64,000 bases of DNA from Methanohalophilus levihalophilus. GTDB taxonomy: Archaea; Halobacteriota; Methanosarcinia; Methanosarcinales; Methanosarcinaceae. A program made the translations under genes and the position numbers. The notes below the pieces were generated by a model. That model was not told the DNA's origin. It saw only the letters and a list, made by a program, of their open reading frames with translations, and did not search any database. Where the stretch lies: NCBI RefSeq assembly GCF_017874375.1, contig NZ_JAGGLK010000001.1, positions 248,001 through 312,000 on the forward strand. The letters run 5' to 3'. Shown here in pieces: positions 15,138 to 24,061 of the stretch; within the stretch, counting starts at the first letter, position 1, and every line of letters starts with the position of its first letter.

Positions 15138-15507
15138 TGAGAATGGAAACGTACAGATTATCCATGAAAGTGGAATTATTCCGTTAACATTTCCCGAATA
15201 CATCAACATCAGAAAAAGTTTTGAAGAAGGCTTTATCCTAACCGATGCAGTGATCCGCCCTTCTGCTGTAATCAATTACCTCGATGAAAACAACCCTCGG
15301 CTAATCGAAGCAGAAGTACAGATTGAAAAAGAAAAGTTCCGTAGGAGATTTGCAAACGGGGCAATGGATATGATGAAATGGGCGTTCCCGATCATAGTTC
15401 TCCTTATCGGCGCTGCAATCGCTTTTAAGATGCTTGATAGTGGAAGTGCAGGATCTGCCCTTTCAAGTGCTGCAAATGCTGCATCATCTGGAGCTACCAT
15501 AAACTGA
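15118..15507 (+). CDS. Tail-anchored virion-module protein
   Basis: 129 residues. Residues 1-80 are soluble (GNVQIIHESGIIPLTFPEYI, then a charged helix KEKFRRRF). One membrane helix lies at about 91-110 (WAFPIIVLLIGAAIAFKML) followed by a small-residue tail (SALSSAANAASSGATIN). The start lies within the previous gene with AGGGGG upstream. No family recognised. Confidence 0.6.
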   Translation: MSLAVTDENGNVQIIHESGIIPLTFPEYINIRKSFEEGFILTDAVIRPSAVINYLDENNPRLIEAEVQIEKEKFRRRFANGAMDMMKWAFPIIVLLIGAAIAFKMLDSGSAGSALSSAANAASSGATIN

Positions 15508-15517
15508 GGTTAGAAAA

Positions 15518-15769
15518 ATGGGTGTAGTAGGTGGATTTATAGAAGGTTTTGTAGGGCTATGGGTCATCGGAATGGCCGTAGTGTTCATGCAACCAATTTG
15601 GGACATGATGGACGCAATAGCCGTAATGTTTGGAGCCACTACCAACCCAACGTACATATTTGTCACTAACACCATGCAATACGTTCTTATCATTTTCGGC
15701 ATTGCACTTATTATAAACGCATTCAGCAGAGCCACCGAAACAGAAGAGCAGAGTTATGTTTATCGTTGA
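15518..15769 (+). CDS. Small two-helix membrane protein
   Basis: 83 residues: glycine-rich start MGVVGGFIEGFVGLWVIGMA, a first helix to about residue 25, a short loop, and a second helix about 52-70 (VLIIFGIALIINAF). A GAGGT site is 8 bases upstream. It could be a second coat-like or pore-like component. The gene ends just before the spike gene. Confidence 0.6.
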   Translation: MGVVGGFIEGFVGLWVIGMAVVFMQPIWDMMDAIAVMFGATTNPTYIFVTNTMQYVLIIFGIALIINAFSRATETEEQSYVYR

Positions 15770-15782
15770 GGCGGTGATCAAA

Positions 15783-18359
15783 GTGAAATATGCACTTATC
15801 ACAGCCCTTTTTTTATTCATGCTGTTTTCGGGAATAGCGGCAGCCAGCCCCAGCTATTGGATTGATGAAAATAACGATATGTGGCTAAAAGAAAACATAA
15901 CCGCAGGAAACACAATAACACTATATACCATTCAGGAAGCGGGCTATTCTCCAAATGCGAGTTTGATCTTCTTGGATTATGAAGACGGGGAGGCATATAA
16001 TGACGGCGACGGCCTCAAAACTGTTGGAGGATGGACGCAAGGAAATACGTTTAACGGGAATGGAATAAACGAGTATTCTAATGATCAAGCCCACTCGGGA
16101 TCAATATCGCTGCATATAGAAGATTCAGGCGGGGAATTATACCGATCCAGTCCTACGACCACATTACCACAAATAATAGAAGGTATGATCTATGTTCCAA
16201 GTACAGACATTAGTTCAGCCCGTACCTATTTCTCATTATATGAAGGGTCTACATCTTGGGGGTATTCAAACGGGGTTTCTGTTCTTTCTCGAGGAACAAA
16301 ATGGTATGTAGGTTATGGTGGAACTGAATACGTTACCACAACATCACTAACAACAGGATGGCACAAAGCTACTATCAAAGCCAACAGTGATGGCAGCGCC
16401 GATCTATATGTTGATGGTTCTTTATTATCAGTTTCTGCTCCTTCCGGTACTCTCAACAACGCAGACAATAAAATCTGTATTGGAAGCTATGGAGGAGGCC
16501 ACCATTCATACTACGACGATATACGGGTTAGAACACACGCAGCAACAGAACCAACTGTTATTATAACAGACATGGGATCTTACTACAAAGTTGAAATAGA
16601 AAACACGGGAGGTAACGATCTTACAAATTATCAAGTTAAACTTGATGGCACAGAATTAGGGATTACGGGGCAATCGGAAAGTTGGGATGTAAATTACAGC
16701 CCTGTAACTTCTATATCTGTAAACCTCACCGCCCCATCTAATAACAGCTATGTAAATGATAACAATTTTACTTTCGACATCTCAGGAAATGGGATACTAA
16801 ACGCAAGCGTGTATGTTGATTCTGTACCTCAGTGGAATGGATCGGTTATCGAAGGGAATAATACAGTTAACTTTTCCATATCAGAGGGTTTTCATTCATG
16901 GTATGTAAACGCATCAGCAACCGCAAACGGAACACTTTACAACGAGTCTGAAATATGGCATTTTACCTATGATATTTCACCGGCAGCAGCAACCCAAACG
17001 ATCTTAAATCCTTCCGGGGATGTAGTTGTCAATCAGACATTTTACCTTTCAGTCCTCTGGACAGATACAGCACTTAAAAACGGATCTTTTTACTATAATA
17101 CTGGTTCGGGGTGGACCTTTGACACATCAACTGGCTTAAGCGGTTCCTCCGATTGGTTCAATAGTTCCTTTAATACTACAGGCCATCTTGGGGATACAGT
17201 CTACTGGAAACAAGAAATCTATGATCAGGCTGGAAATTTAAAAAACTTAAGTGGTTCCTTTGAAGTAGTAAATTCAGCTCTTGACATCTACGTTTATGAT
17301 GAATCCAACCAGACGCAGATCTTGCCCTCTGATGTGACGGTCTACGATGCGAATATCAGTATATCGGCTTCAATCTCCGGCGTAACTAAAGTAGCTTCAG
17401 TTAGCTACACCGAGCTTACAGAAACGGGAAAATATGTAGTGCAGGTAGAAGCAGACGGCTACTACAACAGGAAAGGGATCGTATATGTGGACCGGGTAGG
17501 GCTTAGCAGATTAGATATTTACCTCCCTGCTGAATCTGAAAGCGTAATCTATGAATCCTTCACACTTACCGACAACACAGCAACCTATACAAATTCCCTA
17601 AGTGACTGCATATTAAGACTTCAAAAACCCTTGCCAAATGGGACAACTACAGTTTATGAAACATATCTCGATTTTGACGGCACGGCTAAAACATACTTGA
17701 TTGTGGATAATCAATATATCCTCTACATCATCACCCCGGACAGGACCATAAACTACGGGTGGCTAACTCCTGATCCTGACGGCTCTATTGATGTGGTTAT
17801 CAAAGAAGTCCTTATAGATCATTTGTTTGATCAATGGATGAATTACACCCAATCCACAACATCAGAAATGGGAGTAATTTCTCTTGATTATGAGGCTACA
17901 AAAGATCTGGATATTGCCCGGATGAACATCACTTATAGCTCAAACGACACAGTGGTTTATTCTGCATCCGCTACAACCCTTACAGGAAGCTTCCTGTTTA
18001 CCGGAGACAACACAACCAACTATTACATTAACTTCTATGCCAAAGCCACAGACGGGGACGAATATAATGCAATGGTGCCCGTAATCTGGACAGGTTCAGG
18101 AGTTCAGCCAAAAAGGTTTGATATTGTCCCTTCGGATTGGCCCGATTGGGTAACTGAAGTTATAGCTACCGGGATAGTTCTCATAGCTATTCTTTTACTA
18201 AGCCCACTAGGGGCACACATTGCCACAGCGATAGGAGCCGCATTAATGGGCCTGTTCTGGTGGTGGGGATGGTTGCAGATTGCCGGAATAGTAGTTGCTT
18301 TAGCTGTTCTTATCGCCATTGCTGCATTTGCTTACAGATCCAGGAGGGCTGGCTTATGA
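15783..18359 (+). CDS. Large secreted, C-terminally anchored spike/adhesin
   Basis: 858 residues, the longest exposed protein of the element. Signal peptide KYALITALFLFMLFSGIAAA, then a LamG/jelly-roll-like domain (about residues 50-255, with GWHKATIKANSDGSADLYVD), a module ATEPTVIITDMGSYYKVEIE, Ig-like repeats rich in Asn-X-Ser/Thr, and a C-terminal group of two to three hydrophobic helices (about 785-855). Such a plan fits a receptor-binding spike. The ATEP module closely resembles one in the host Rhs protein (near 44.3 kb). GTG 15783 is chosen because GGCGGTGATC lies just upstream and the signal peptide begins there. The stop overlaps the next gene. Confidence 0.75.
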   Translation: MKYALITALFLFMLFSGIAAASPSYWIDENNDMWLKENITAGNTITLYTIQEAGYSPNASLIFLDYEDGEAYNDGDGLKTVGGWTQGNTFNGNGINEYSNDQAHSGSISLHIEDSGGELYRSSPTTTLPQIIEGMIYVPSTDISSARTYFSLYEGSTSWGYSNGVSVLSRGTKWYVGYGGTEYVTTTSLTTGWHKATIKANSDGSADLYVDGSLLSVSAPSGTLNNADNKICIGSYGGGHHSYYDDIRVRTHAATEPTVIITDMGSYYKVEIENTGGNDLTNYQVKLDGTELGITGQSESWDVNYSPVTSISVNLTAPSNNSYVNDNNFTFDISGNGILNASVYVDSVPQWNGSVIEGNNTVNFSISEGFHSWYVNASATANGTLYNESEIWHFTYDISPAAATQTILNPSGDVVVNQTFYLSVLWTDTALKNGSFYYNTGSGWTFDTSTGLSGSSDWFNSSFNTTGHLGDTVYWKQEIYDQAGNLKNLSGSFEVVNSALDIYVYDESNQTQILPSDVTVYDANISISASISGVTKVASVSYTELTETGKYVVQVEADGYYNRKGIVYVDRVGLSRLDIYLPAESESVIYESFTLTDNTATYTNSLSDCILRLQKPLPNGTTTVYETYLDFDGTAKTYLIVDNQYILYIITPDRTINYGWLTPDPDGSIDVVIKEVLIDHLFDQWMNYTQSTTSEMGVISLDYEATKDLDIARMNITYSSNDTVVYSASATTLTGSFLFTGDNTTNYYINFYAKATDGDEYNAMVPVIWTGSGVQPKRFDIVPSDWPDWVTEVIATGIVLIAILLLSPLGAHIATAIGAALMGLFWWWGWLQIAGIVVALAVLIAIAAFAYRSRRAGL

Positions 18360-18730
18360 CATGGGCGGATCGGTTCATTCTGGTGGCCCTGTTAATTCAG
18401 GTTTCCTTTGCTCTTGTCAACGTTACCGGGATCTTCCCGGTAGAAGCAACCATAGCAGGGTTTGACAGTGACAACATAGCCGAGATGATGAATAATGTAG
18501 AACAGAAATCGGAAAACTTAGGCGGTGTTATTGATTACTTCTCCCTGCTCGGTACTATGGCCTTGCTCGGGTTGCAGGTTATTGTAACCTTTGCGGTTTC
18601 AGTATTCGGAGCATTCCCAACCATCTTTAAGATCTTCCTTATCCCGGATGCAATAGCCAACATTTTGGGCGGAGTTATTGACATCCTTGTACTGCTTGGT
18701 CTGGCTACAAAGTTACTGAACAGGGGCTGA
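18356..18730 (+). CDS. Membrane protein downstream of the spike
   Basis: 124 residues with an N-terminal helix (FILVALLIQVSFALVNVTGI), a polar exposed part (SDNIAEMMNNVEQKSENLGG) and two further helices (about 62-85 and 98-118). The ATG overlaps the spike stop codon (ATGA), and AGGAGG lies 12 bases upstream. Tight coupling suggests it works with the spike, for instance as its membrane partner. No family recognised. Confidence 0.6.
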   Translation: MTWADRFILVALLIQVSFALVNVTGIFPVEATIAGFDSDNIAEMMNNVEQKSENLGGVIDYFSLLGTMALLGLQVIVTFAVSVFGAFPTIFKIFLIPDAIANILGGVIDILVLLGLATKLLNRG

Positions 18731-18734
18731 TCAA

Positions 18735-19103
18735 GTGGCAAATAATACAACTTTCCAGTTTGATTGGAATACAACATATAATGATTCCGCTTTCAATCTT
18801 TCAAATTATCCCAGTATAATGAATTTCACGGATCTTACTTCCCCGGATGCTTTCATGGTTCCGGTAACTGATGTCTGGATCGTAGCTTTCGGGGATTGGT
18901 TCTATGTAATTCTAATGATGATTTGTGTGGGGTATGTCTTGATTAAATCCCGTTCCATCTTCCCTACTTCGCTTACACTGCTGCTACTGTCAGCTATCGG
19001 AGCGTATTCAATCCCTACGGAAGTGGTTTACGTAATGTATCTCATGCTCGTGCTTTCTCTCTTCGGGGCACTTTACGGATTCTTTGAAGATCGGAGGCAA
19101 TGA
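18735..19103 (+). CDS. Membrane protein with glycosylable N-terminal segment
   Basis: 122 residues. The first 45 are polar with several Asn-X-Ser/Thr sites (NNTTFQFDWNTTYNDSAFNL), then three helices (about 48-70, 76-92, 98-115). The N-terminus is probably outside. GTG start at 18735, four bases after the upstream stop. No family recognised. Confidence 0.55.
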   Translation: MANNTTFQFDWNTTYNDSAFNLSNYPSIMNFTDLTSPDAFMVPVTDVWIVAFGDWFYVILMMICVGYVLIKSRSIFPTSLTLLLLSAIGAYSIPTEVVYVMYLMLVLSLFGALYGFFEDRRQ

Positions 19104-19104
19104 C

Positions 19105-19260
19105 ATGTTTACAATTGACAATAACGGAAAAGCCAGGAGGATAAGATCAGAAGCCGATATAATGGACATCGACAGGGAGCAGTTTAAATTAATCGACAAA
19201 TCAGGAAAAATAATAATTCAGAAAATCAGCAAAGAGGACTTGATCCGCAAGTTGTTTTGA
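19105..19260 (+). CDS. Small charged hypothetical protein
   Basis: 51 residues (MFTIDNNGKARRIRSEADIM..), charged alpha/beta, with GGAGG 9 bases before the ATG. The stop is followed 10 bases later by the next start. No family recognised. Confidence 0.5.
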   Translation: MFTIDNNGKARRIRSEADIMDIDREQFKLIDKSGKIIIQKISKEDLIRKLF

Positions 19261-19270
19261 GGTGTTGAAT

Positions 19271-19654
19271 ATGAATTTTGTAAAGCGAAAGGTCAGTGAT
19301 GCTTGGAAAGAACACAAGATAAATAAGAAAATCAATGAAGCAAAGACAAATCAAGCAATCGAAGCAGAGAAACAGAACTACGCAGGGCTTGGCCTGTCTC
19401 CTGAAGAACAACAGTTTATGGCCGAAAAGAAAGTGAAACGGGAAAAGAGAGCCGAGACTTTCAATCGTATTGGTTCAGGTCTTGCAAATGCTGTTGATGC
19501 CATAGAAGGCCCTGTACAGCCTCCTAAATCTTCCGGGAAGAAGGGAGGAAAGAAAGGCGGGAAAAAGGGCGGCAAGAATAATGGATCGGGATCTTCTCAA
19601 CAGGGCTTTAATCCTCTTGATTTCGATCTAGATGATTTTGATCCTTTTAGGTGA
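19271..19654 (+). CDS. Basic Lys/Gly-repeat protein with acidic tail
   Basis: 127 residues. A charged helical first half (DAWKEHKINKKINEAKTNQA) is followed by three KKGG units (SGKKGGKKGGKKGGKNNGSG, about residues 88-107) and an acidic end NPLDFDLDDFDPFR. The basic repeat could coat nucleic acid; the acidic tail could dock on another virion protein. ATG 19271 is chosen with GAGGTG 7 bases upstream. The stop is six bases before the 874-residue gene. Confidence 0.6.
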   Translation: MNFVKRKVSDAWKEHKINKKINEAKTNQAIEAEKQNYAGLGLSPEEQQFMAEKKVKREKRAETFNRIGSGLANAVDAIEGPVQPPKSSGKKGGKKGGKKGGKNNGSGSSQQGFNPLDFDLDDFDPFR

Positions 19655-19660
19655 TCAAAC

Positions 19661-22285
19661 ATGGCACTCGTTAATCCTCGGGTAACTTCAAACGGTAAAG
19701 ATGTTACCGGAACCTCCGCAGCATCCAGCGAACGCAGGGAAGCCAGCAGTTCAAGGACTTCAAGCGGTCCAACAGCAGCCGAGAGAAGCCGGGGAAAGCG
19801 AGCCACTATAACCCCTCGGGAAAATGAACCGGAACCCGATCCCACTCCATCACCTGCAAACAATGCACCCTCTAATAGTTTTATCCAACCTGTCACCCGT
19901 GCCACTGGCCCCGGTCCGGGTGTACCTATCCCGATTGACATTATGATGTATCGGCAGAATATGCCAGCCTCCGAGCCGGGCCCAAGTACCACCACGCCAC
20001 CACCTAGAAGCATGCCTTCTAGGGGCCCGGCAATATCGGGAGCCGTTCAAAAACAAGATTCAAACGTTACAGAGAGAGCCAGCGAAGGGTATAACATCGG
20101 GAGATCTGGGGAACTTCCCGAAGACCATACACCCGGCGAAACGGACACACCTATTGAAGATTATTACACCTATAGAGGCCAGACAAAAACTATAGAGATT
20201 ATTGATTCAAAAATCGATGCACTTAAAACCAGACATAATGAAATATTCGGAACTTCTGACACTCCCGCACCTACAACACCCCCGAGAGGTCCGGCAATAT
20301 CTGCGGCTGTAGCTCAACAGGGAAATGCAGAAATAACAGACAAAGAACCGCCAAAAACCTTTGTGGAGGCCGGAGAGAATTATAGGGAATGGGTGGATAA
20401 GACATTTGAAGGACACGAAATAAAAGACACTCCCGCACCTGCAACACCAAGAGGGGGACCGGGCATTGCTGCCGCCGTTGCTCAACAGGACGGAGCAACC
20501 CAAACCAGCTACATGAAGAACGTAGCCTATACGCCTGCAATGTTCCTTGACATTACAGGGAATGCAGCAATCGGAACAGAGATTGCAGTAAGAGATCCTA
20601 CCAAAGTTCCCGAGGCTGCGGCTTTTGGTGTCGGAGTGATGGCCGGGGGGATGGTCAAGCTTGCAGATGAAGATCCGGCAGCATTGGCGGGTCAATTAAC
20701 CGGAATGGTAGTAGGGGGAAAAGTATTAGCCACTTCCTTAAGGGCAGGTGGTAAATATATCCCTCGTGTTGAAAAGGCACAAATAACGGAAGTTAAAGGA
20801 AGCTCTGCAACACCTGATTTAGGGAAAATTAATTTTGGTCATTCTGTAGTCTGGAACGAAAGACCAGTTGTAACCCATGTGACAGGGGAAGGGGTAAGGT
20901 TCCATGCAGGAGCAGGGGCAGCACCTGCGGAAGCTGTAGCAGGTAGACAGGTGCAAGCTTTTACACCAGCACAGACAGCACATTTTAAAAAGACTGTGGA
21001 AGCTGTGGCAGGCAAAAAGGAGAGCGAGTTTTTTGAAACTGGTTATGTAGTCTCAAAATCAGTTTATGACACAAACCGCCCGATAGTTCACCCTGAAAGA
21101 TTCGATATTCTATCCGAGCATGTCCCGACTTCTGCAAAACCTGCGGTAAAAGATACCATTGTCAACTACAAAGGGGAAATTGACGTTTACGGTTCTGTAG
21201 CTCAAAAACTACAGATGCGGGAATACATGACCCGCAAACCGCAAGATATAGAAGTTGTAGTTGATAAGCCTCAAAATTTCATTAAGGATCTTACGGCAAA
21301 GCTTGACGAAAGCGGGATTAAGCACGAAGTTACCGGAGATCTGAATAAACCGAAAGTTCAGTTTTTCGTAAAAGGGGAAAAGGTAAAAGGTATCGAAATT
21401 TTCCCGAAGGAAGAACACAGTAGCGGCTATAGTCCCGGGCGTGAAATTGCTTTTGGTTTTGAACACCAGAAACCGATCTATGCTGATGGTGTTAATATGC
21501 TCCGGCTAAGTGAACAGGCAGCCCGAAAGCTTGAAGGCGGCCACACTTTGAAGGACAACCAGATCTTACCAAAACACGAAGGCAGGGTTAAGGATGTCCG
21601 GGATCTCGTTGAAATCGGCAGCGCTTACGCCGCAGAAGGTAAAGCCAATGTAGGACCGCAGATAGTCCGATATACAGAATTGGCAGTTGAGAAGTTCCCC
21701 GAGATCCGGGAATCTCCTGTAGTTGATTTCATAGCCAAAAATAGACAAATCCCTGATAAGTCAGTTATCAGGAATATGATTAGCCAGGAACGAACCGCAC
21801 AACCCAAAGAGCTAATCTTCACAAGCTCGGCAAGAAGCTCCAGCCGTGGGAACATGCCATCTATGGATTATTTCCCGTCCGTACCTTCCACACCGTCCAC
21901 ACCTTCAAGCGTAAGGAATCCGGGTAGCTCTTTGTATAGTCCGCCACCTTCCAGTATGAGAAGACCCCCAACAAAAACAGGAAAGCCGCCATATTCCCCA
22001 TATCCTCCAGCATCAACAAAATCTTCGCCCCCATATTCTCCATCTTCTTCCTCATCCATAGTTTCCCCTCCTTCAGATATGATATTGCTTCCAGAGTTCA
22101 GCGAAATATCATCGCCTTTCCTGCCTGAAATTGCAGGAGAAGGAATAAAACAAACGAAAAGGGGGAAATTGAAAGGTCGTGAGACAAACATCTACAATAG
22201 ATATGGAGATCCACTTAAAGCAGCAAATGCAGCCCTTAAATCAACAGATGCTGCAATGAAAGAATTAAACAAAAAGATTTATTGA
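19661..22285 (+). CDS. Large virion-module protein with nucleotidyltransferase-like domain
   Basis: 874 residues. The first 270 are Pro/Thr-rich and contain three copies of RGPAISxAVxQQ (about residues 125, 210 and 270). A small-residue hydrophobic stretch follows (about 320-360). Residues 500-660 look like a nucleotidyltransferase fold of the AbiEii/MNT kind: VYGSVAQ (about 510), QDIEVVVD with acids at 529 and 531, GIEIFP with E579, and the late helix RVKDVRDLVEIGSAY. The last 150 residues are Ser/Pro-rich, ending in a charged helix. It could be an internal or injected virion protein with enzymatic activity. GGTGATC precedes ATG 19661. The first NTase acid pair is D-x-E rather than D-x-D, so activity is uncertain. 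Confidence 0.7.
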   Translation: MALVNPRVTSNGKDVTGTSAASSERREASSSRTSSGPTAAERSRGKRATITPRENEPEPDPTPSPANNAPSNSFIQPVTRATGPGPGVPIPIDIMMYRQNMPASEPGPSTTTPPPRSMPSRGPAISGAVQKQDSNVTERASEGYNIGRSGELPEDHTPGETDTPIEDYYTYRGQTKTIEIIDSKIDALKTRHNEIFGTSDTPAPTTPPRGPAISAAVAQQGNAEITDKEPPKTFVEAGENYREWVDKTFEGHEIKDTPAPATPRGGPGIAAAVAQQDGATQTSYMKNVAYTPAMFLDITGNAAIGTEIAVRDPTKVPEAAAFGVGVMAGGMVKLADEDPAALAGQLTGMVVGGKVLATSLRAGGKYIPRVEKAQITEVKGSSATPDLGKINFGHSVVWNERPVVTHVTGEGVRFHAGAGAAPAEAVAGRQVQAFTPAQTAHFKKTVEAVAGKKESEFFETGYVVSKSVYDTNRPIVHPERFDILSEHVPTSAKPAVKDTIVNYKGEIDVYGSVAQKLQMREYMTRKPQDIEVVVDKPQNFIKDLTAKLDESGIKHEVTGDLNKPKVQFFVKGEKVKGIEIFPKEEHSSGYSPGREIAFGFEHQKPIYADGVNMLRLSEQAARKLEGGHTLKDNQILPKHEGRVKDVRDLVEIGSAYAAEGKANVGPQIVRYTELAVEKFPEIRESPVVDFIAKNRQIPDKSVIRNMISQERTAQPKELIFTSSARSSSRGNMPSMDYFPSVPSTPSTPSSVRNPGSSLYSPPPSSMRRPPTKTGKPPYSPYPPASTKSSPPYSPSSSSSIVSPPSDMILLPEFSEISSPFLPEIAGEGIKQTKRGKLKGRETNIYNRYGDPLKAANAALKSTDAAMKELNKKIY

Positions 22286-22902
22286 TCGGCAAAAATTCCC
22301 GGAGCATAGCGCTTTACAGGTGGCTTCATTCCCAACAATTGCCTTAAAAAAGATGGAGGGTTATCTGCAAAATCTTGTGTGGCAATAGTCCATTTTCCAC
22401 GATAGGACACACCTATCCCGATTCGATCATAATTTCTCAATATGTTTGCAGCGTGTCCCGGGCTTTTCATCCATGATTTAACATGTGCTTTCCCAATACG
22501 ATCGGCATTTGGCGTAATATTTCCAATACCTGAAACTGGCCCATCTGGCATGATTCCTATATTTTCTGCAATTCCCCACTTATAGCCATACTTTTTTGCT
22601 CGATCCCACGGTTGTTCTTTTTTCCGATTAACATGTGAAAAATAATTTCGGTTAGCCATATCCATACTATGATCTCTTGCACAGTCAGAAAGGCGACGAT
22701 CTAATTTTAGAGGAAGTTCGCCCCTCTTCCTCCGTTCTATGTTTGTGTATTTCAGAATAGCAAGCTCTATTTTATGGGTCGAAACACGCTTAAAAGACCT
22801 TTGTTTTTTATTTTGCGCTTTTCTCTGGTTAGATTGCATTATAAAAATAATAGAAGATGGTAATATAAAAAATGTAATCATCAAGAGATTATAAGTGTTC
22901 AA
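22279..22902 (-). CDS. CAP/SCP-domain protein with N-terminal membrane helix
   Basis: 207 residues. A hydrophobic N-terminal helix (LLMITFFILPSSIIFIMQS) leads to a CAP domain: LKLDRRLSDCARDHSMDMAN, YFSHVN, WGIAENIG, and WMKSPGHAANILRNYDRIGI, then a strand ending WTIATQDFA. The conserved histidines and glutamate of the CAP cleft are present. CAP proteins act outside the membrane, some as lipid or wall-binding proteins. It is the only minus-strand gene within the right block, suggesting a later acquisition (cargo) or separate expression. Its 3' end overlaps the end of the 874-residue gene. Confidence 0.85.
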   Translation of the reverse strand: MNTYNLLMITFFILPSSIIFIMQSNQRKAQNKKQRSFKRVSTHKIELAILKYTNIERRKRGELPLKLDRRLSDCARDHSMDMANRNYFSHVNRKKEQPWDRAKKYGYKWGIAENIGIMPDGPVSGIGNITPNADRIGKAHVKSWMKSPGHAANILRNYDRIGIGVSYRGKWTIATQDFADNPPSFLRQLLGMKPPVKRYAPGIFADQ

Positions 22903-22954
22903 ACAATACTCTTTTTACTGATCGTTTCCTAATACTTATCAAATTTATTTCCCG

Positions 22955-23665
22955 GTGATTAGCATTAAAAAAAATGGATCTCGTAACCCGTCACAAAACA
23001 ATAATCGAACCTCTCTGAAAAAGCGATTCGATTTTAAAAAAGTCAATTTCCTTAAAATGATTCCTTTTTTGGCTCTTTTTTTGTTATTTATAATACTAAT
23101 AACAGATTCCAATACAATAGCGATCCCAAACATTGATTCATTATTCGTTAGCATTATGAACAGTTTTTACGTAGAAGGATGGCGACATGTGGCCACAACA
23201 CTTCTTCTATTAGCAAGTATTTGGAGCGCATACAAGTATTGGTTATTGAATTTCAGAATAGTCCGCACAAACAGGAAATCAATAGAACAATTACTTTTTG
23301 CTGTCTCATTCGTCATTGTCTCGGAACACATAAGATTTAACTCAATTGTAGGAAACGTATTTGATTACTTAATGTTCCTGATCTTGCTATATATTGTCCT
23401 TGCAGGCACATACCTTACAGCTAAAGGGTTAGATTCCCTTGATCTTTCTCAAGATTTATATTGTTGGGGTCTTCGTGTGTTGGGCCTTATTCTCATATTA
23501 GCAGGGATAATGATCACTACAAGCGGTCACATGATGGTATTACTTGCACCTGAAGGCATGGTAAAACATATTGTATGGATCTTTGGAATTTGCATGATAC
23601 TGTTAGGTGTTTTCAGCAATTATAGATCTACCAGAAGGCATGGAATATTCGTATATATGAGATGA
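22955..23665 (+). CDS. Multi-pass membrane protein
   Basis: 236 residues. A basic N-terminus (KKNGSRNPSQNNNRTSLKKR) is followed by about six membrane helices (first about 37-53, then 76-92, 107-125, 133-150, 168-188 and 198-215). No transporter family is recognised. GTG 22955 is the only suitable start after the divergent gap with the CAP gene and lacks a clear ribosome-binding site. Membership in the virion module is likely from position. Confidence 0.55.
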   Translation: MISIKKNGSRNPSQNNNRTSLKKRFDFKKVNFLKMIPFLALFLLFIILITDSNTIAIPNIDSLFVSIMNSFYVEGWRHVATTLLLLASIWSAYKYWLLNFRIVRTNRKSIEQLLFAVSFVIVSEHIRFNSIVGNVFDYLMFLILLYIVLAGTYLTAKGLDSLDLSQDLYCWGLRVLGLILILAGIMITTSGHMMVLLAPEGMVKHIVWIFGICMILLGVFSNYRSTRRHGIFVYMR

Positions 23666-23683
23666 AATTTAACGGTGCTTATC

Positions 23684-24055
23684 ATGGGTGTAATAGAAAG
23701 ATCAAAAGACTACGAAGATCAAGACAATTTAGAAAAACTCCGGGGAAAAAAGAACATCCCTGAAGCTTCAGACTTACAAAACCTTCTCGATGAAAGCCAG
23801 GAACTCCACAGGGAAAAGAACTACGGTGGCGGTTGGGGAAATCCTCAACATGAAAAAGTAGACGGAAGCTATAGTATCGGAACCGGAGAAAAAACATTTG
23901 TCGGGGGTCGAACACAAGCAACCCCTCAACAGCAGAATAGATCGTATGATTCCCCGCAGGTTAACACTTCTCCGCAAGGGCGACCAGCTTGGATATATGC
24001 AGCAGGTCTACTTATTGCCGCTGCTGTAGTTGTAGCTGCACTAACAATTCTGTAA
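23684..24055 (+). CDS. Tail-anchored hydrophilic protein
   Basis: 123 residues. Residues 1-95 are polar and Gly/Gln-rich (EKNYGGGWGNPQHEKVDG), and the last 22 form a membrane helix (WIYAAGLLIAAAVVVAALTI). GGTG lies six bases before ATG 23684. It is the last plus-strand gene and converges on the integrase. No family recognised. Confidence 0.55.
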   Translation: MGVIERSKDYEDQDNLEKLRGKKNIPEASDLQNLLDESQELHREKNYGGGWGNPQHEKVDGSYSIGTGEKTFVGGRTQATPQQQNRSYDSPQVNTSPQGRPAWIYAAGLLIAAAVVVAALTIL

Positions 24056-24061
24056 AGTGTA

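Noticed and set aside
18104-20695. Several minus-strand open frames opposite the spike and the 874-residue gene
   Set aside because: All lie opposite strong coding frames with ribosome-binding sites and show antisense composition.
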